From Monocercomonoides exilis (taxonomy: Eukaryota > Preaxostyla > Oxymonadida > Polymastigidae): DNA of 64,000 bases. Positions 11,494 to 21,092 of this stretch are shown piece by piece. The notes under the pieces were generated by a model, which searched no databases, was not told the DNA's origin, and worked only from the letters and a program-made list of their open reading frames with translations. Every line of letters begins with the position of its first letter. Position 1 is the first letter of the stretch. The translations under genes were made by a program, and so were the position numbers. The stretch covers positions 312,501-376,500 of the forward strand of contig LSRY02000031.1 in the NCBI GenBank assembly GCA_001643675.2, read 5' to 3'.

Positions 11494-11974
11494 TGCGATA
11501 TCTGAATACACTTTATAAATTCCGTATTTGTTTTGAAGTGTTAATCTGAATTCATTTTAGAATAATTGAATAATATTGATTGAATAATGCATAATGATAC
11601 ATTGTAAGTTGAATTTGTTACAAAATTTTCAAATTTCCATGATGATGATTTATTTCTGAAAAGTCATAAATTTTTATGTTAATAGACAAATAATATTTAT
11701 TGGGATTCAAATTTTCATCAATTTTATAAATAATGAAAAAATTTAATATTTTCATCACTTTTCGATACTCAGCCAAAAACCAATTTTTCACAAAAAAAAA
11801 TTTTTTTTTAAAGATACAAAATTTGATTAATTTTGATTTGATTGTTTCCCAAATTCGAACAATACGTCTATTGATCTCAAAATGAAAGTTTAATAATTTT
11901 GAATGATTTGTTGTGCAGTTAAATTTGACAGTTTCAAAAAGTGATCAAATTACATTATTTATTTTCTTTATTTA

Positions 11975-13637
11975 ATGGTTGCTCATTGCGATCTTGGTGG
12001 TTGGTTTTCATGGTCAATGCAAGGTATCATGGGCGTTGTGGTGTATTTGAGTTTAATTGGTTTGCAATTTTTAATGAATAAGTGAATGCGTTATATTTTT
12101 TTCGAAAAATTAATTGTTAAGTTAAATGGATGCGAGAGCGACCACAACGTCCTGCAATTATATGGTTTTTTGATACGACAAAGCAAGTAGCAGGTAAGAC
12201 AGTTGCTGAATAATTTTGCTTTTTTCTTTAAAATGATAATTCGATATTTTTTTAAGGAGTTCTTCTTCAGCATTTTTCAAATTTATTTTTTGCAATGGTT
12301 ATTGGAAAAGAATTTTCAAATGATGAATGTGCTTGGTATGGAATTTGTATTATATTTATGTTTATATTTATCATTTCTTTCTGTTGATTTTTCGAATTGT
12401 TTTTTAGGTATTCATGTTCGCATCTTGTTGACAGTATTGTTGGAGTGTTCTTCTGTTGGCTAATGCATAAGGGATTTTTGTGGTTTGTTAACAAACATAG
12501 AATTCGATTATATCGGCTTAGAAGTGGAATATACGGAGATCCTCCATCATTTTCAACATTTTTACTTCAAATGTTGATATGGCTTGTGATTGTAGCATTG
12601 GTTTGAGAAAACATTTATTGATTTGTGCTTTTATAATTCGAGGATGTTAACAATTTTCTTATTCTGACGTTGCTTGTGTTTAGTCAAAATGCATTGTATT
12701 TCCTCTATTATACATATTTGGAAAGCCCTTATTTGAAATATTTCGTTATATTCTGTCTCCAATTGAAGGATATCCTGAGTTAGAACTTGCAACCGTTTTA
12801 TTTATCATCCCGCTTATCGTCAACACCTGCGTGTTTTGGATCTCGGATTCATTTTTGAAGATGAAGACGCGAAAATCAACTCGATTTCAAAAAGGAAGGA
12901 GCAGAATGGTGAGTGTGAGTGAGTATTATGAGGAAGAGTACTTCAGCAGCGAGGAGCAAGACCCAGCAAACATGCCATATGCTCTGAGGCATCCGTCTAC
13001 CGGTTTGCATTTGTAATCTTTTTTCTTTCTTTCTTTCTTTCTTAATTTTTTCAATCTTTATTTATTTATTTGATTCCATTTTTATCACTTTCATAAATAA
13101 TACAAACCAATTCTTGTTCGTTCAGATGAGCAGCGTGAGTCTGTCAATGTGGCTGCACCATCGTCTCCAACCTCAAAATCACAAACATCAACACCCAACA
13201 TTGTATCATCATCATCATCATCATCATCATATGCATCTTCTTCTTCTTCTTCTTCAGATGCATATTTGAGAGACGAGCAAAGAATGCTGCTGGCAAAGCA
13301 GCGAAAAGCAGCAGAAGAGGAAAAAGAGGCGCTTTTGCTTTGCCCACCGGTGGATTCGATGAAAGTTGCAGCAGAGAAAGTTCCGCTTTCTGCGCATTCG
13401 CTTCGGCTGAAGGCAGAGCTGGCAGCGGCGAATATGATTGAGAGAGTGAAGGACAGAGAGAAAGAGGAGGAGAAGGAAGGAGTGAAGGAAGGAGAGAGAG
13501 GGTTTGGAAAGATGATAGGGAAAGGGAAAGGGAAAGGAGGAGCGACAAGGCTGAGTGATTTGACAAGCGCTGAGGAAGGCGCTGAGGAAGAACAAGGGAA
13601 CGAAAGTGAAACACAACCACTGTTGAAACATAATTAG
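11975..13637 (+). CDS. STIMATE/TMEM110-family ER membrane protein
   Basis: Six exons: 11975-12059, 12122-12193, 12257-12335, 12408-12600, 12684-13002 and 13126-13637. The frame holds through all five junctions and ends at TAG. The product of about 419 residues begins with the family's N-terminal signature (CDLGGWFSWSMQGIMGV), followed by ERPQRPAIIWFFDTTKQ, matching the RPWRIWFLDTSKQ block of animal STIMATE. Further matches are the HFSN helix, the GIYGDPPS loop, SPIEGYPELELA and a last TM segment ending FWISDSFL. Four or five TM helices are visible. The cytosolic tail (about residue 250 on) is Ser-, Lys- and Glu-rich and is poorly conserved in the family. In animals STIMATE sits at ER-plasma membrane junctions and promotes STIM-dependent calcium entry. 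A matching role here is inference. Introns are 62, 63, 72, 83 and 123 bp, with donors GTTTGC, GTAAGA, GTATGG, GTTTGA and GTTTGC. Confidence 0.88.
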
Positions 13638-14538
13638 CATCTTTTCATGTGCATATCAATGTTTTTTTTAAATAGATTCCTTTAGCTGCTTTTTTATGTA
13701 TCAATATTTAATATGCATTTCTTCTTCAATTGATGAATTTTTATTTATTTTTTTTCCCTGTTTTTGAAGGAACAAAAAGTTTGAATGTGTTGATTAAAGA
13801 AAAGGAAGGGAATGGCAAATCCACATTTTCTCACAAAAAGGCTTTCCATTTCTAACTTTTAGAGAAAAATGTTAAATGAAATAAAAAAAAGAATCTTTGA
13901 GGAATACTTTGAAGTTGATATGTTTTCATCCAAATGCTCGTTAAACGCGAAAAGAAAACAAAAAAAGAGCAACATTTTATTTCTTAAAATTATTTTTTGC
14001 CAAAAATTGAAAACATTGTTTCAAAAATAAAAATTGAAAAAAAAAAGGTTGAATAATTCAAATAAAGAAAAAGACTTTAATGTTGAAAAAATAATCATAT
14101 ATTTTTAATAAAAATAAAAATAATGTATAAAATATTGAAGGAATAAAATAAATAAAATAAAAAATAACAAGAATAATGAACTGACATTTATCACTCTCAC
14201 TCTCACACATTCTCTCAAAGTTATTGTACATCTCTCTTTCTCTTTCTATTTCACGTTACCTTCGCCACACGTTACTGCAAAAGAATAGAAAACAAAAAGA
14301 TAATAAAATAACAATAAAAAAAAGAGTTATGTGACTCAAAAAACGAGTTTTAAAGTCTCAATCAATAAAATTTTCTGTGAAGAAAAACACATTCAAGCAT
14401 TTTAAGTGATTCGCTTTAAAACTTAATCTTAAGTTTCTTCTTTGTATAGTTCTTCAAATAACAGCCTTGCACAAAAAGACAAGTCATTTGCACCTATTTC
14501 ATTGATCGAATTCTCTTTGAATGAATTGTTTGTCAGAT
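13638..14538. other. Convergent intergenic spacer
   Basis: A poly(A/T)-rich spacer between the plus-strand STIMATE-family gene and the minus-strand SPRY gene, so it holds both 3' ends. No gene seen. A second open frame on the minus strand at 14,440-14,650 (with NLTNNSFKENS) overlaps the last SPRY exon in another frame. It could be an alternative 3' exon. Confidence 0.5.
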
Positions 14539-14659
14539 TTACACTTTGTCCATTGCAATTTCCTTCCAGCCAGGCAATTTCGTTGGATGTGTTGGCTTGG
14601 ACATCATTTTCATTGACACAAACTCAATTCTCGTATTCAAATCTTTTGCAGTCACCTGC

Positions 14660-14702
<43 letters not shown>

Positions 14703-15858
14703 GAAATAAACGATAAATGATGTACATTGTATTCAAAGATGTGACTAACAAATCTCATAAAATTCAGTATTTTATCTCATCCACATGTTGAAAGAAGAAT
14801 GAATTTCAAACAAACAAACATTAAATTATTTCATATTTCCACTTAATTTTCTTCTTTATTTCTTAATTTTAGTTCTTAAAACATACATAGAACTTATTCA
14901 CTTTTGGAATATTTGTGATGACAATTGGCAGCGGAGCATCGTTTTTGAAGAACATTGCTGTTCTTTTGCTCATATTCAGCTCTATTCGAATCAAATCTCC
15001 TGTTGTGAAGGGCTCCAAATGTTCTGTGTGTGTGCGGATATGCATCTTTCCACTAAAATGTTAAGAAAGAAAGAAAGAATAAAGAAATTGAGAAATCATT
15101 TAAAAAAAGCTTTCTTTTTCTCAACACTAATTAAAAAAAAAATAAAAAATGCAATTCTTTCGCTCGATTTTTATAAGCATACGAGCATTTGTACTCCACA
15201 AATATTTTGTCTGCCTCTTCATGAGAAGAGTTGTTGCCCATCACATCCATAATAAACCCAAATTTCGTGCTTGTGTCTTTGAATATGGTTCCTTAAAGGT
15301 TTATATAAGAAATAGAAAAGTTAAGAAAAGAAAAATATTGATAAAAAAAAATGGAAAATATTGTTATGAAAGATAAATATGAAATATGAAATCATAATAA
15401 TAAATATGAAAATATAACAAGACAAAAGCACAAAGACCAATGGATTAAAATAATAATAATAATGTTTGAATCATTTTTTGAAAAATGTCGAATAAAAATT
15501 GTTTTCTTAAAATAATGGTTCACAAATTCTTTCCTGTATTTCATCATTCATTTCTTCCCCTCAAATACAATTAAAAAAAAAAACCATTTTATAAATGAAT
15601 ATTACTGCATTTTCTTTCTTTCTCTTTCTTTCTTTCTCTTTCTTTCTCTCTTTCTCTCTCTCCAATCTCTATCACACCCTGTTGCAAATACGGTTTCCAC
15701 TCAACAGACACCACGTTCTCCAGCACAACATAGTCCACAAAGACGGTTGTCTCCGTCTTTTTCACCCAAGTTACGTTCTTCCCTGTTATCTTCACAGCAT
15801 TCGGATCACGCGCCACCAACTGCCCTGCAGCAGTCAGATCAGCAGGCTCACTAAACAT
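14539..15858 (-). CDS. SPRY-domain protein
   Basis: Four exons on the minus strand: 15858-15678, 15291-15183, 15052-14887 and 14655-14539, giving about 190 residues with phases that join cleanly. The SPRY core is clear in exon 3: GDLIRIELNMSKRTAMFFKN matches the family consensus GDvIrvEvDldkrtvsFFkNg, followed by ..PLPIVITNIP. Exon 2 carries the preceding strands (KFGFIMDVMG, IFVEYKCS). Exon 4 finishes the fold (RIEFVSMKMMSKPT). The start is the first ATG (MFSEPADL). That ATG overlaps a TTTAG acceptor-like site, so a further upstream exon is possible. Intron 1 contains a CTTT/CT-rich tract and intron 3 a TAA microsatellite. SPRY domains bind protein partners, and the partner here is unknown. 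If intron 3 is not spliced, the protein stops about six codons after exon 3. Confidence 0.7.
14661..14702. repeat. (TAA)n microsatellite in SPRY intron
   Basis: A perfect trinucleotide run directly next to the CGCAG acceptor of the last SPRY exon on the minus strand (it reads as a TTA run before the acceptor). Length change here could affect splicing. Confidence 0.9.
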
Positions 15859-16028
15859 GGAAGAAGGGGGAAAGTGGTGATAAAATAAAATAAAATAAAA
15901 TAAATTACAAATTTATATATCATTTGGAAAAGAATCGAAAAGAAAAGAAGAGCCATGAAAATTCAATTTGCTTTAAAAATTAAATTAGCAAATTGGCAAA
16001 TAAATAAAAACTCAAAAATTCATCATTT

Positions 16029-17248
16029 CTATTTCGCGTACTTCAAATCAAAAGCGCCTGCGCCACCAGCTCTGCTGACACCGTACTCGTTCAGATCGTT
16101 TATTCCGTAGTCCCACGCAGAGCTGCCATAAGCAGAAGAACCGGAAGGAGGCGGAGAACTCGTGTAAGGCTGCTGGGTGGTGGCGGGGTATGAAGGATAG
16201 GAAGGATATGCGGTGGAAGGGATGGTGGATGAAGAAGGAGAAGCAGAAGAAATCGAAGAGCCAGGCATCATCGAAACGGAAATCGGTGCAGAAGGAGGAT
16301 AAAACGACGATGTAACTCCCATTTGCGGTTGCAACTGCGGTTGCGGTTGCGGTTGAGGCTGCTGTTGGTGTGTTTTCACGAATTCCTCAATAAACTGCCT
16401 AAGTTGATTGAATGAATCAGCCAAACGTTGCTGCATATCGGAATTGGCTTTAAGCCCTTCTCTCATCGCAGTTATTTCTTTTACCGCGTAATCTCTCAGC
16501 TCGTCAATCTTCGATGACGAACTCTGAAATAAAAAAGAGTGGACAAATACGAATAATTATTTCAAATCGTAAATTCCAAATAAAATGTCGTGTAATATAT
16601 AGTTTCCACACATCCATGCATTCTTTTTTCATTCTTTCAATGCTCTGAATAATTTCGAAACGCGTCATGGAACTCTCGTTATGTTGCTCAGTCTTTTAGA
16701 AATATATCCATAAAACTTTTTACAAAATATCAAGAATTAAAGAAAATACAGTGAATTGTACTGGCTGCTTTGACACAGTTGTAACTACAGATGAAGAAGG
16801 AATTGCAGAAGGTAGAGATGGTTGAAGAGGCTTCATCAATAAATCTCAAATAAATTCCAAAAAAGTTGAAAAAATGAAACAAACATAATCTCTGACTTGA
16901 CCCTGTGAATGATAAAAGTTAAAAATACAAAATAAATACAAGAATTCAAATATTAATATGTAAGCAAACAATTTGAATTGGATGCTTGGGAAGCCAAATC
17001 TGTTCAAAATATTCAATAGTTTTCATTGCAAAATCATGAGCATATTCTTCAGTAGTGTTCAAAAGTTCCTTTGCATTTCTTTCGAGTTCTGCAACGTTTT
17101 TCGTAATTACAAATCTCTGGCAAAATGCTTGAGGGTTTTCGGCTAATGTTGCAATTCGAGATAAATTATCTGATCCAAAATGACTCATCTCTAGATCTGT
17201 TCCTTGCCACCAGGTTGCAAGGGCATTAGGAGGAGGAGGAAGCGACAT
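16029..17248 (-). CDS. Coiled-coil protein resembling ESCRT-I VPS37
   Basis: Five exons on the minus strand: 17248-16970, 16902-16885, 16830-16750, 16692-16612 and 16523-16029. All junctions are GT..AG and in frame, giving 317 residues. The N-terminal part (NLSRIATLAENPQAF..VAELERNAKELL) and the later helical part (SSSSKIDELRDY..ANSDMQQRLADSF..FIEEFVKTH) have the order and spacing of the Mod(r) domain of VPS37. In that family, 'L..LL.d...l...v' is followed by a coiled coil, an SSS..L linker and ..aekFl...id.Fi..Y. The C-terminal 100 residues are Pro/Gln/Ser/Tyr-rich and low complexity. If correct, the protein would be the stalk subunit of ESCRT-I in endosomal sorting. The resemblance is by eye only and could be generic coiled coil. 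Exon 2 is only 18 nt, and its existence rests on frame continuity. It lies 170 bp upstream of the SPRY gene on the same strand. Confidence 0.5.
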
Positions 17249-17859
17249 GAAAATAAACTAATATTTTTATTTGAAAGATCGATAGCACCCCATTTTAACA
17301 TAAAAATGCGACTTTCATTCCAAAAGAAGTTTAAAATAAAAGTTGTATTTTCAGTTTATTTAAAAAAAAACATTTTGAAAATAAAACATTTTCATTATCT
17401 ACTTTTAAATAAAAACTTGATGAATAAAACTTAATATAATTCAAAAAAAAAAGAACATTTATCATCCAAAAAAACTATTTATTTGAGACTAAAAAAAAGC
17501 CATCCAATTAATAATTCATAAATTATATTTCAATTTTTTTCATTTTCACATATGCATATATGTTTGATTAAAATCGATCTGTTGATCGCAACCATTGCAA
17601 TAGAAACTCTTGTCAAAATGGATAAATTTCTGTTTTCCTTTGATGCAAAGAGGAAATTATTTTCAGTTTGTCGTTTTTTTCGATTCACTTTATATTAGCG
17701 TGTGCAACGTGAATAATTACACTGACTTTTTTTAAATTCTGGACAGAGTTTTAGAAGATGAGATGCGAAAGGAAGAAAATGTGACAAGTGTGCAATTTGT
17801 GTATTTTGTTCTGTTGTTGCTTTTAATTATTAACTCAATGAAAAATTTTTAACAAATAT
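17249..17859. other. Divergent intergenic region
   Basis: Lies between the minus-strand VPS37-like gene and the plus-strand tail-anchored ORF, so it should contain both promoters. A short open stretch beginning ATGGATAAATTT near 17,618 and followed by GTTTGT could be a first exon of the plus-strand gene, but the phase did not join convincingly. Otherwise AT-rich. Confidence 0.4.
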
Positions 17860-18159
17860 TTGTTTTGGAATATTTGTATTTTGTCTGAAGCCCAAAGAAG
17901 GTCAGCACATACTTCATCAAAAGCAAAGCCAAAGCGTTCGAAAATGATTCAATCACCTGAGAAAATACCCTCTGTAGAAGAAAATGAAACAAATGAAGTG
18001 ATGAAACAAGCCTCGTTGAAAGAATCAATTCCGAAACACAGAAAGCATCGTACCAATAATTTAAAACTATGGATTTGTTCAGCCGGGATATATATGTTAG
18101 CTATAATTCTGCATTTTTATCCCTCGCTCATTTCGTATGTCAGAAATGCGAAACATTAA
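17860..18159 (+). CDS. Small tail-anchored membrane protein
   Basis: A 99-codon frame. It is polar and basic for about 65 residues (KAKPKRSK, PKHRKHRTNN) and then has one hydrophobic segment (LWICSAGIYMLAIILHF) about 15 residues from the C-terminus. This is the architecture of a C-tail-anchored protein such as Sec61 beta or SERP/RAMP4 at the ER. The LHF before the last turn is faintly reminiscent of Sec61 beta, but I do not call it that. The first residues (MFWNICILSE) look like intron read-through. A real start may lie in an upstream exon spliced at CTGAAG near 17,890. Confidence 0.45.
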   Translation: MFWNICILSEAQRRSAHTSSKAKPKRSKMIQSPEKIPSVEENETNEVMKQASLKESIPKHRKHRTNNLKLWICSAGIYMLAIILHFYPSLISYVRNAKH

Positions 18160-18452
18160 ATATTTAATTTTTCTTCAAATTTGGAAAATTAGTATTTTCA
18201 AACATGATATTTTTTTTGTACGTATTTTTTTTTTAAAGAAACAAAAACAATGTTCATTCACAGCAAAAATGTTAAAAAGAAATAAACTGCTTTGCATGAA
18301 AAGAAAACAACAAGAACTTGTTATTCGTTTTAATGATTTTCTCCATTTTGATGAAAATGAAGAAAACGATTTTTTTCTTTTTGAAATATTAATTTGAGGG
18401 AGATATTAAACAGAATGATTTCAAATATTCAAGAAAAAATATCAAATTCAAT
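18160..18452. other. AT-rich spacer before transposon A
   Basis: No convincing gene. A weak continuation frame (18,137-18,397) is rich in Lys, Phe and Asn and is probably 3' untranslated sequence. The last three bases (AAT, 18,450-18,452) are the left copy of the target duplication of element A. Confidence 0.5.
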
Positions 18453-18469
18453 AGATGAATTTTGAATAG

Positions 18470-18597
18470 ATTTTTTTGATTCAAATAAACCTTGTTTATT
18501 CAAATGAACTCATGTTTATTCGAATAGATCAAGTTCATGTGAATAAACTGAGTTCATTTGAGATAGACTGAGTTCATTTGAGTTACGAAAATTAATA
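18470..18597. repeat. Left subterminal repeat cluster of transposon A
   Basis: Five or six closely spaced variants of (T)TTCATTTGAATAAAC/TTTATTCGAATAGA in both orientations within 130 bp. The matching cluster at the right end is about 23,525-23,640. Such arrays are typical transposase-binding sites. That role is inference. Confidence 0.7.
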
Positions 18598-18914
18598 TAA
18601 AAAAACAGGAATTTTAAATGTGTTTAAAATGGATTGCAAAAACATACTAATATTATTTGCACATTGATAATGCAGTCTTGGAAATGATTTTTGTTGTTTT
18701 CGTCAAATTATTTATTTTATTAATCAAAATCAATATCTCATTTTTCTCTGCCAAATAACTTCTTGCAAATTATTAAAAATCATTTGTTCTTTTCTTCAAT
18801 AATTAACAAAAATCGTTTTTTTTTTTCTTTTGTGCAATACGATAAATTTTGTTAAGCATTTGTGTCTTTGTAATCAAAATCAAACATACGAAGAAAGCAA
18901 GAATCTTTTTTAAC

Positions 18915-21092
18915 TTAATTTTTTGAGGTATCGAAATAGAACAATAGAAAAATGAATCTCATCAAGAAATTAAGGAAATATTCATTCCTTTGTTCAAATT
19001 GACACAAAAATGCAATTGTCGTACATTCAAATATGATCTGAAAATTGTGCTCCTGCATTTTCGTTTGTTTAAAAAATATTTCAAAAGTCAGTGATAAAAA
19101 ATTGTCACATAAATGAAGTTTTTCGAATAGCATTTCTTTCTGTGTTTGCATGTGCATTATTATTTCTCGTTTTCTTTTCTTGTTTCTCTTTATAACACTC
19201 AAACGCTTCTGTTTTCTTACAAACTTTCCATCATCATCTTCCAGTCTGTGACAATCAATAACCAAATTTGTCAACCAACATTCTATTTTTGCATCTGTTC
19301 CAACGTTTTCTCTACCTCCTGAGTAGGTGTCAGAAAGTCTGAGCCAAAGCTTTTTCATCCGGCCGAAAAACCATTCGACAGGAATTCGACATCTTGCAAT
19401 GCTCTTGTTGAATTCATCAATACTCAGAAAATCCAATTCTTGTTCAGTGTGTTGGTCAAATATGGAGCTGGAAGATTCAGTCGATGATGAGGATGTTCTT
19501 TTTGTTAATGATGAAATAGAAGAATCAAAGAATGAAAGTTGTGACAAGGCTTGTGATGAAGATTTCATTGTTTCAGGAAAGTGATCAGTCGGAAGTCTGG
19601 TAAAAGCTTGGGAGCATTCAGGAAAAGTGGAATGTGATTCTGTTTGAGGAATAAGAGGAAGCGGAGGGGGTGCAGGGAGTGGAGGGAGTTGTTGTGGAGA
19701 AGTGAAAGAAGGAGGGGAAGGAGGAGAGGAAGGAGGAGAAGGAGAACGAGGAGGAGAAGGAAGCTTGTTTATTTCTGATGAAAATTTGGCGGAAGTCAAT
19801 TCTTGGAAAAAACATTTTTTGATGGGAGTGATCAATCGAATGTTTGGGAAATGTCCTTGATATCCTTTGTCTCCCATGATCGCCCAGCTATCATTCCGAA
19901 AATCTTGATAATTCCTTATTCTTTCTTCATCAGTTTTTTTCAAATATTCTTCATATCTTTTCATTCCTTTTCGAAACAAGAAAACATCATGTTTTCCTCC
20001 TTCAATCGCGTCAGAAACAAATAAGGCCTTGTAAGGTTTCCAAGATGAAACCGCCACTTCGATTTTGATGCAATAAACTGAATGATGTGCGTCAAACAGT
20101 TTTTTCCCTTCTGTGAATGTGGTAGAAATGGGATATGGAACTTTAATTGTCGTTGCATCGACTAACAAAGCTACATTAGGAAATTCTTCGTTGGGAATTA
20201 GTGGAGGCCTTGGTGGAGTGGAAAACATTTCATTCAACGCAGAAAGCAATGCGGGGCGTACATCAGTCAAACAATTGCTTGCCATTGATTGAGATATACC
20301 CATGAAAGAGGAAATCCTCTCCAAGGTCGTCCTGCTGGACAGCCACTCAAGATACACTATAAGCTTATCGTGTGGTGAAAGTGTTGATGGAGGCCCTTTT
20401 TTCGGTGCGCTGTTCACGATGGATTTCATCAAATTTCCAAGTTCAACAACTGTTGTTTTCGGAAAATGCAAATGCTCATCATTGGTGAAACGAAGATAAA
20501 AACAGGTGATTAATCCTATTGATTCTTCTTTTTTCTCTACATCTTTATTAATATCAATCTTTTCTATTTTTTCCATTTGTTTTGTTTTCCTATCCTGCAG
20601 TTCTTCAAAATCCGGCTGTTTCCGCTTCGGTTTTTCATTTCGCAGATTAACAGATTGCTTCATTTTTTTGAATCTTTTCTCTTTGATTTTCGTTGAATTC
20701 AGAGTATATTTTGAAGGTGACTCTTTAATGGAGGGACTATCTGCAGTTTTTTGAATTTTTGAATTCAAATGATCTCTTGTTTCGTTGTAAACAAATGGTG
20801 TTGTTTGATTTACAACATTTAAAACATTTGATGTTGATGGAACAGTTTGTTGATGAGATGAATTATCTTCATTTTGGTAAAGACTTTCACAGGATTTATT
20901 TTTCAAGTGTGCATTAAATTCAAAATCGTTTTGATCAAACGATGGGCATTCCACATTCTTTTCCCGGCATATTTTAGTATAAATGTCAACAATACGTAAA
21001 ATACAAAATGAAAACCTTCCGATGTGTGAATCTTCATCATCTCTAGGAATTCCAAAGAAAGCAATGGAGCTTGTGCTGGACAATAACGACAT
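18915..21092 (-). CDS. DDE transposase (DDE_Tnp_4 / PIF-Harbinger type), intact
   Basis: A 725-codon intronless frame. A helix-turn-helix stretch (TLERISSFMGISQSMASNCL) precedes the catalytic domain. The candidate triad is D in LLVDATTIKV (about residue 310), D in IMGDKGYQG (about 405) and E in IPVEWFFGRMKK (about 571). The conserved GGKHDVFLFR lies between the first two, as in PIF/Harbinger and IS5-like enzymes. An unusual Pro/Ser-rich insertion of about 125 residues separates the second D from the E. The N-terminal 200 residues are polar and Lys-rich and may bind DNA or other proteins. The C-terminal tail is basic and then hydrophobic. The copy in transposon B (45,345-47,504) aligns along the whole length, including the start, which supports the ATG chosen. 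It encodes the enzyme expected to mobilise A, B, E1 and E2. Confidence 0.85.
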   Translation of the reverse strand: MSLLSSTSSIAFFGIPRDDEDSHIGRFSFCILRIVDIYTKICREKNVECPSFDQNDFEFNAHLKNKSCESLYQNEDNSSHQQTVPSTSNVLNVVNQTTPFVYNETRDHLNSKIQKTADSPSIKESPSKYTLNSTKIKEKRFKKMKQSVNLRNEKPKRKQPDFEELQDRKTKQMEKIEKIDINKDVEKKEESIGLITCFYLRFTNDEHLHFPKTTVVELGNLMKSIVNSAPKKGPPSTLSPHDKLIVYLEWLSSRTTLERISSFMGISQSMASNCLTDVRPALLSALNEMFSTPPRPPLIPNEEFPNVALLVDATTIKVPYPISTTFTEGKKLFDAHHSVYCIKIEVAVSSWKPYKALFVSDAIEGGKHDVFLFRKGMKRYEEYLKKTDEERIRNYQDFRNDSWAIMGDKGYQGHFPNIRLITPIKKCFFQELTSAKFSSEINKLPSPPRSPSPPSSPPSPPSFTSPQQLPPLPAPPPLPLIPQTESHSTFPECSQAFTRLPTDHFPETMKSSSQALSQLSFFDSSISSLTKRTSSSSTESSSSIFDQHTEQELDFLSIDEFNKSIARCRIPVEWFFGRMKKLWLRLSDTYSGGRENVGTDAKIECWLTNLVIDCHRLEDDDGKFVRKQKRLSVIKRNKKRKREIIMHMQTQKEMLFEKLHLCDNFLSLTFEIFFKQTKMQEHNFQIIFECTTIAFLCQFEQRNEYFLNFLMRFIFLLFYFDTSKN

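Larger units (their letters stand above)
10312..11872. repeat. Giant imperfect palindrome (foldback element)
   Basis: The two halves are inverted copies of each other. The best arms are about 10,796-10,975 and 11,675-11,837, nearly identical over roughly 160 nt. Outside them, 10,312-10,339 pairs with 11,840-11,872 (shared GGGAAACAA core). Inside them the match weakens and then resumes towards the centre near 11,320. The left arm alone carries a 452-bp insertion (10,340-10,791), which shows the palindrome is older than that insertion. No coding frame is present. Likely a foldback-type non-autonomous transposon or a pair of head-to-head copies. Confidence 0.85.

Noticed and set aside
13144-13640. 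Minus-strand frames of 158 and 128 codons opposite the last STIMATE-family exon
   Set aside because: Ser/Leu-rich antisense of a Glu/Lys/Ser-rich exon. The plus frame is fixed by five splice junctions.
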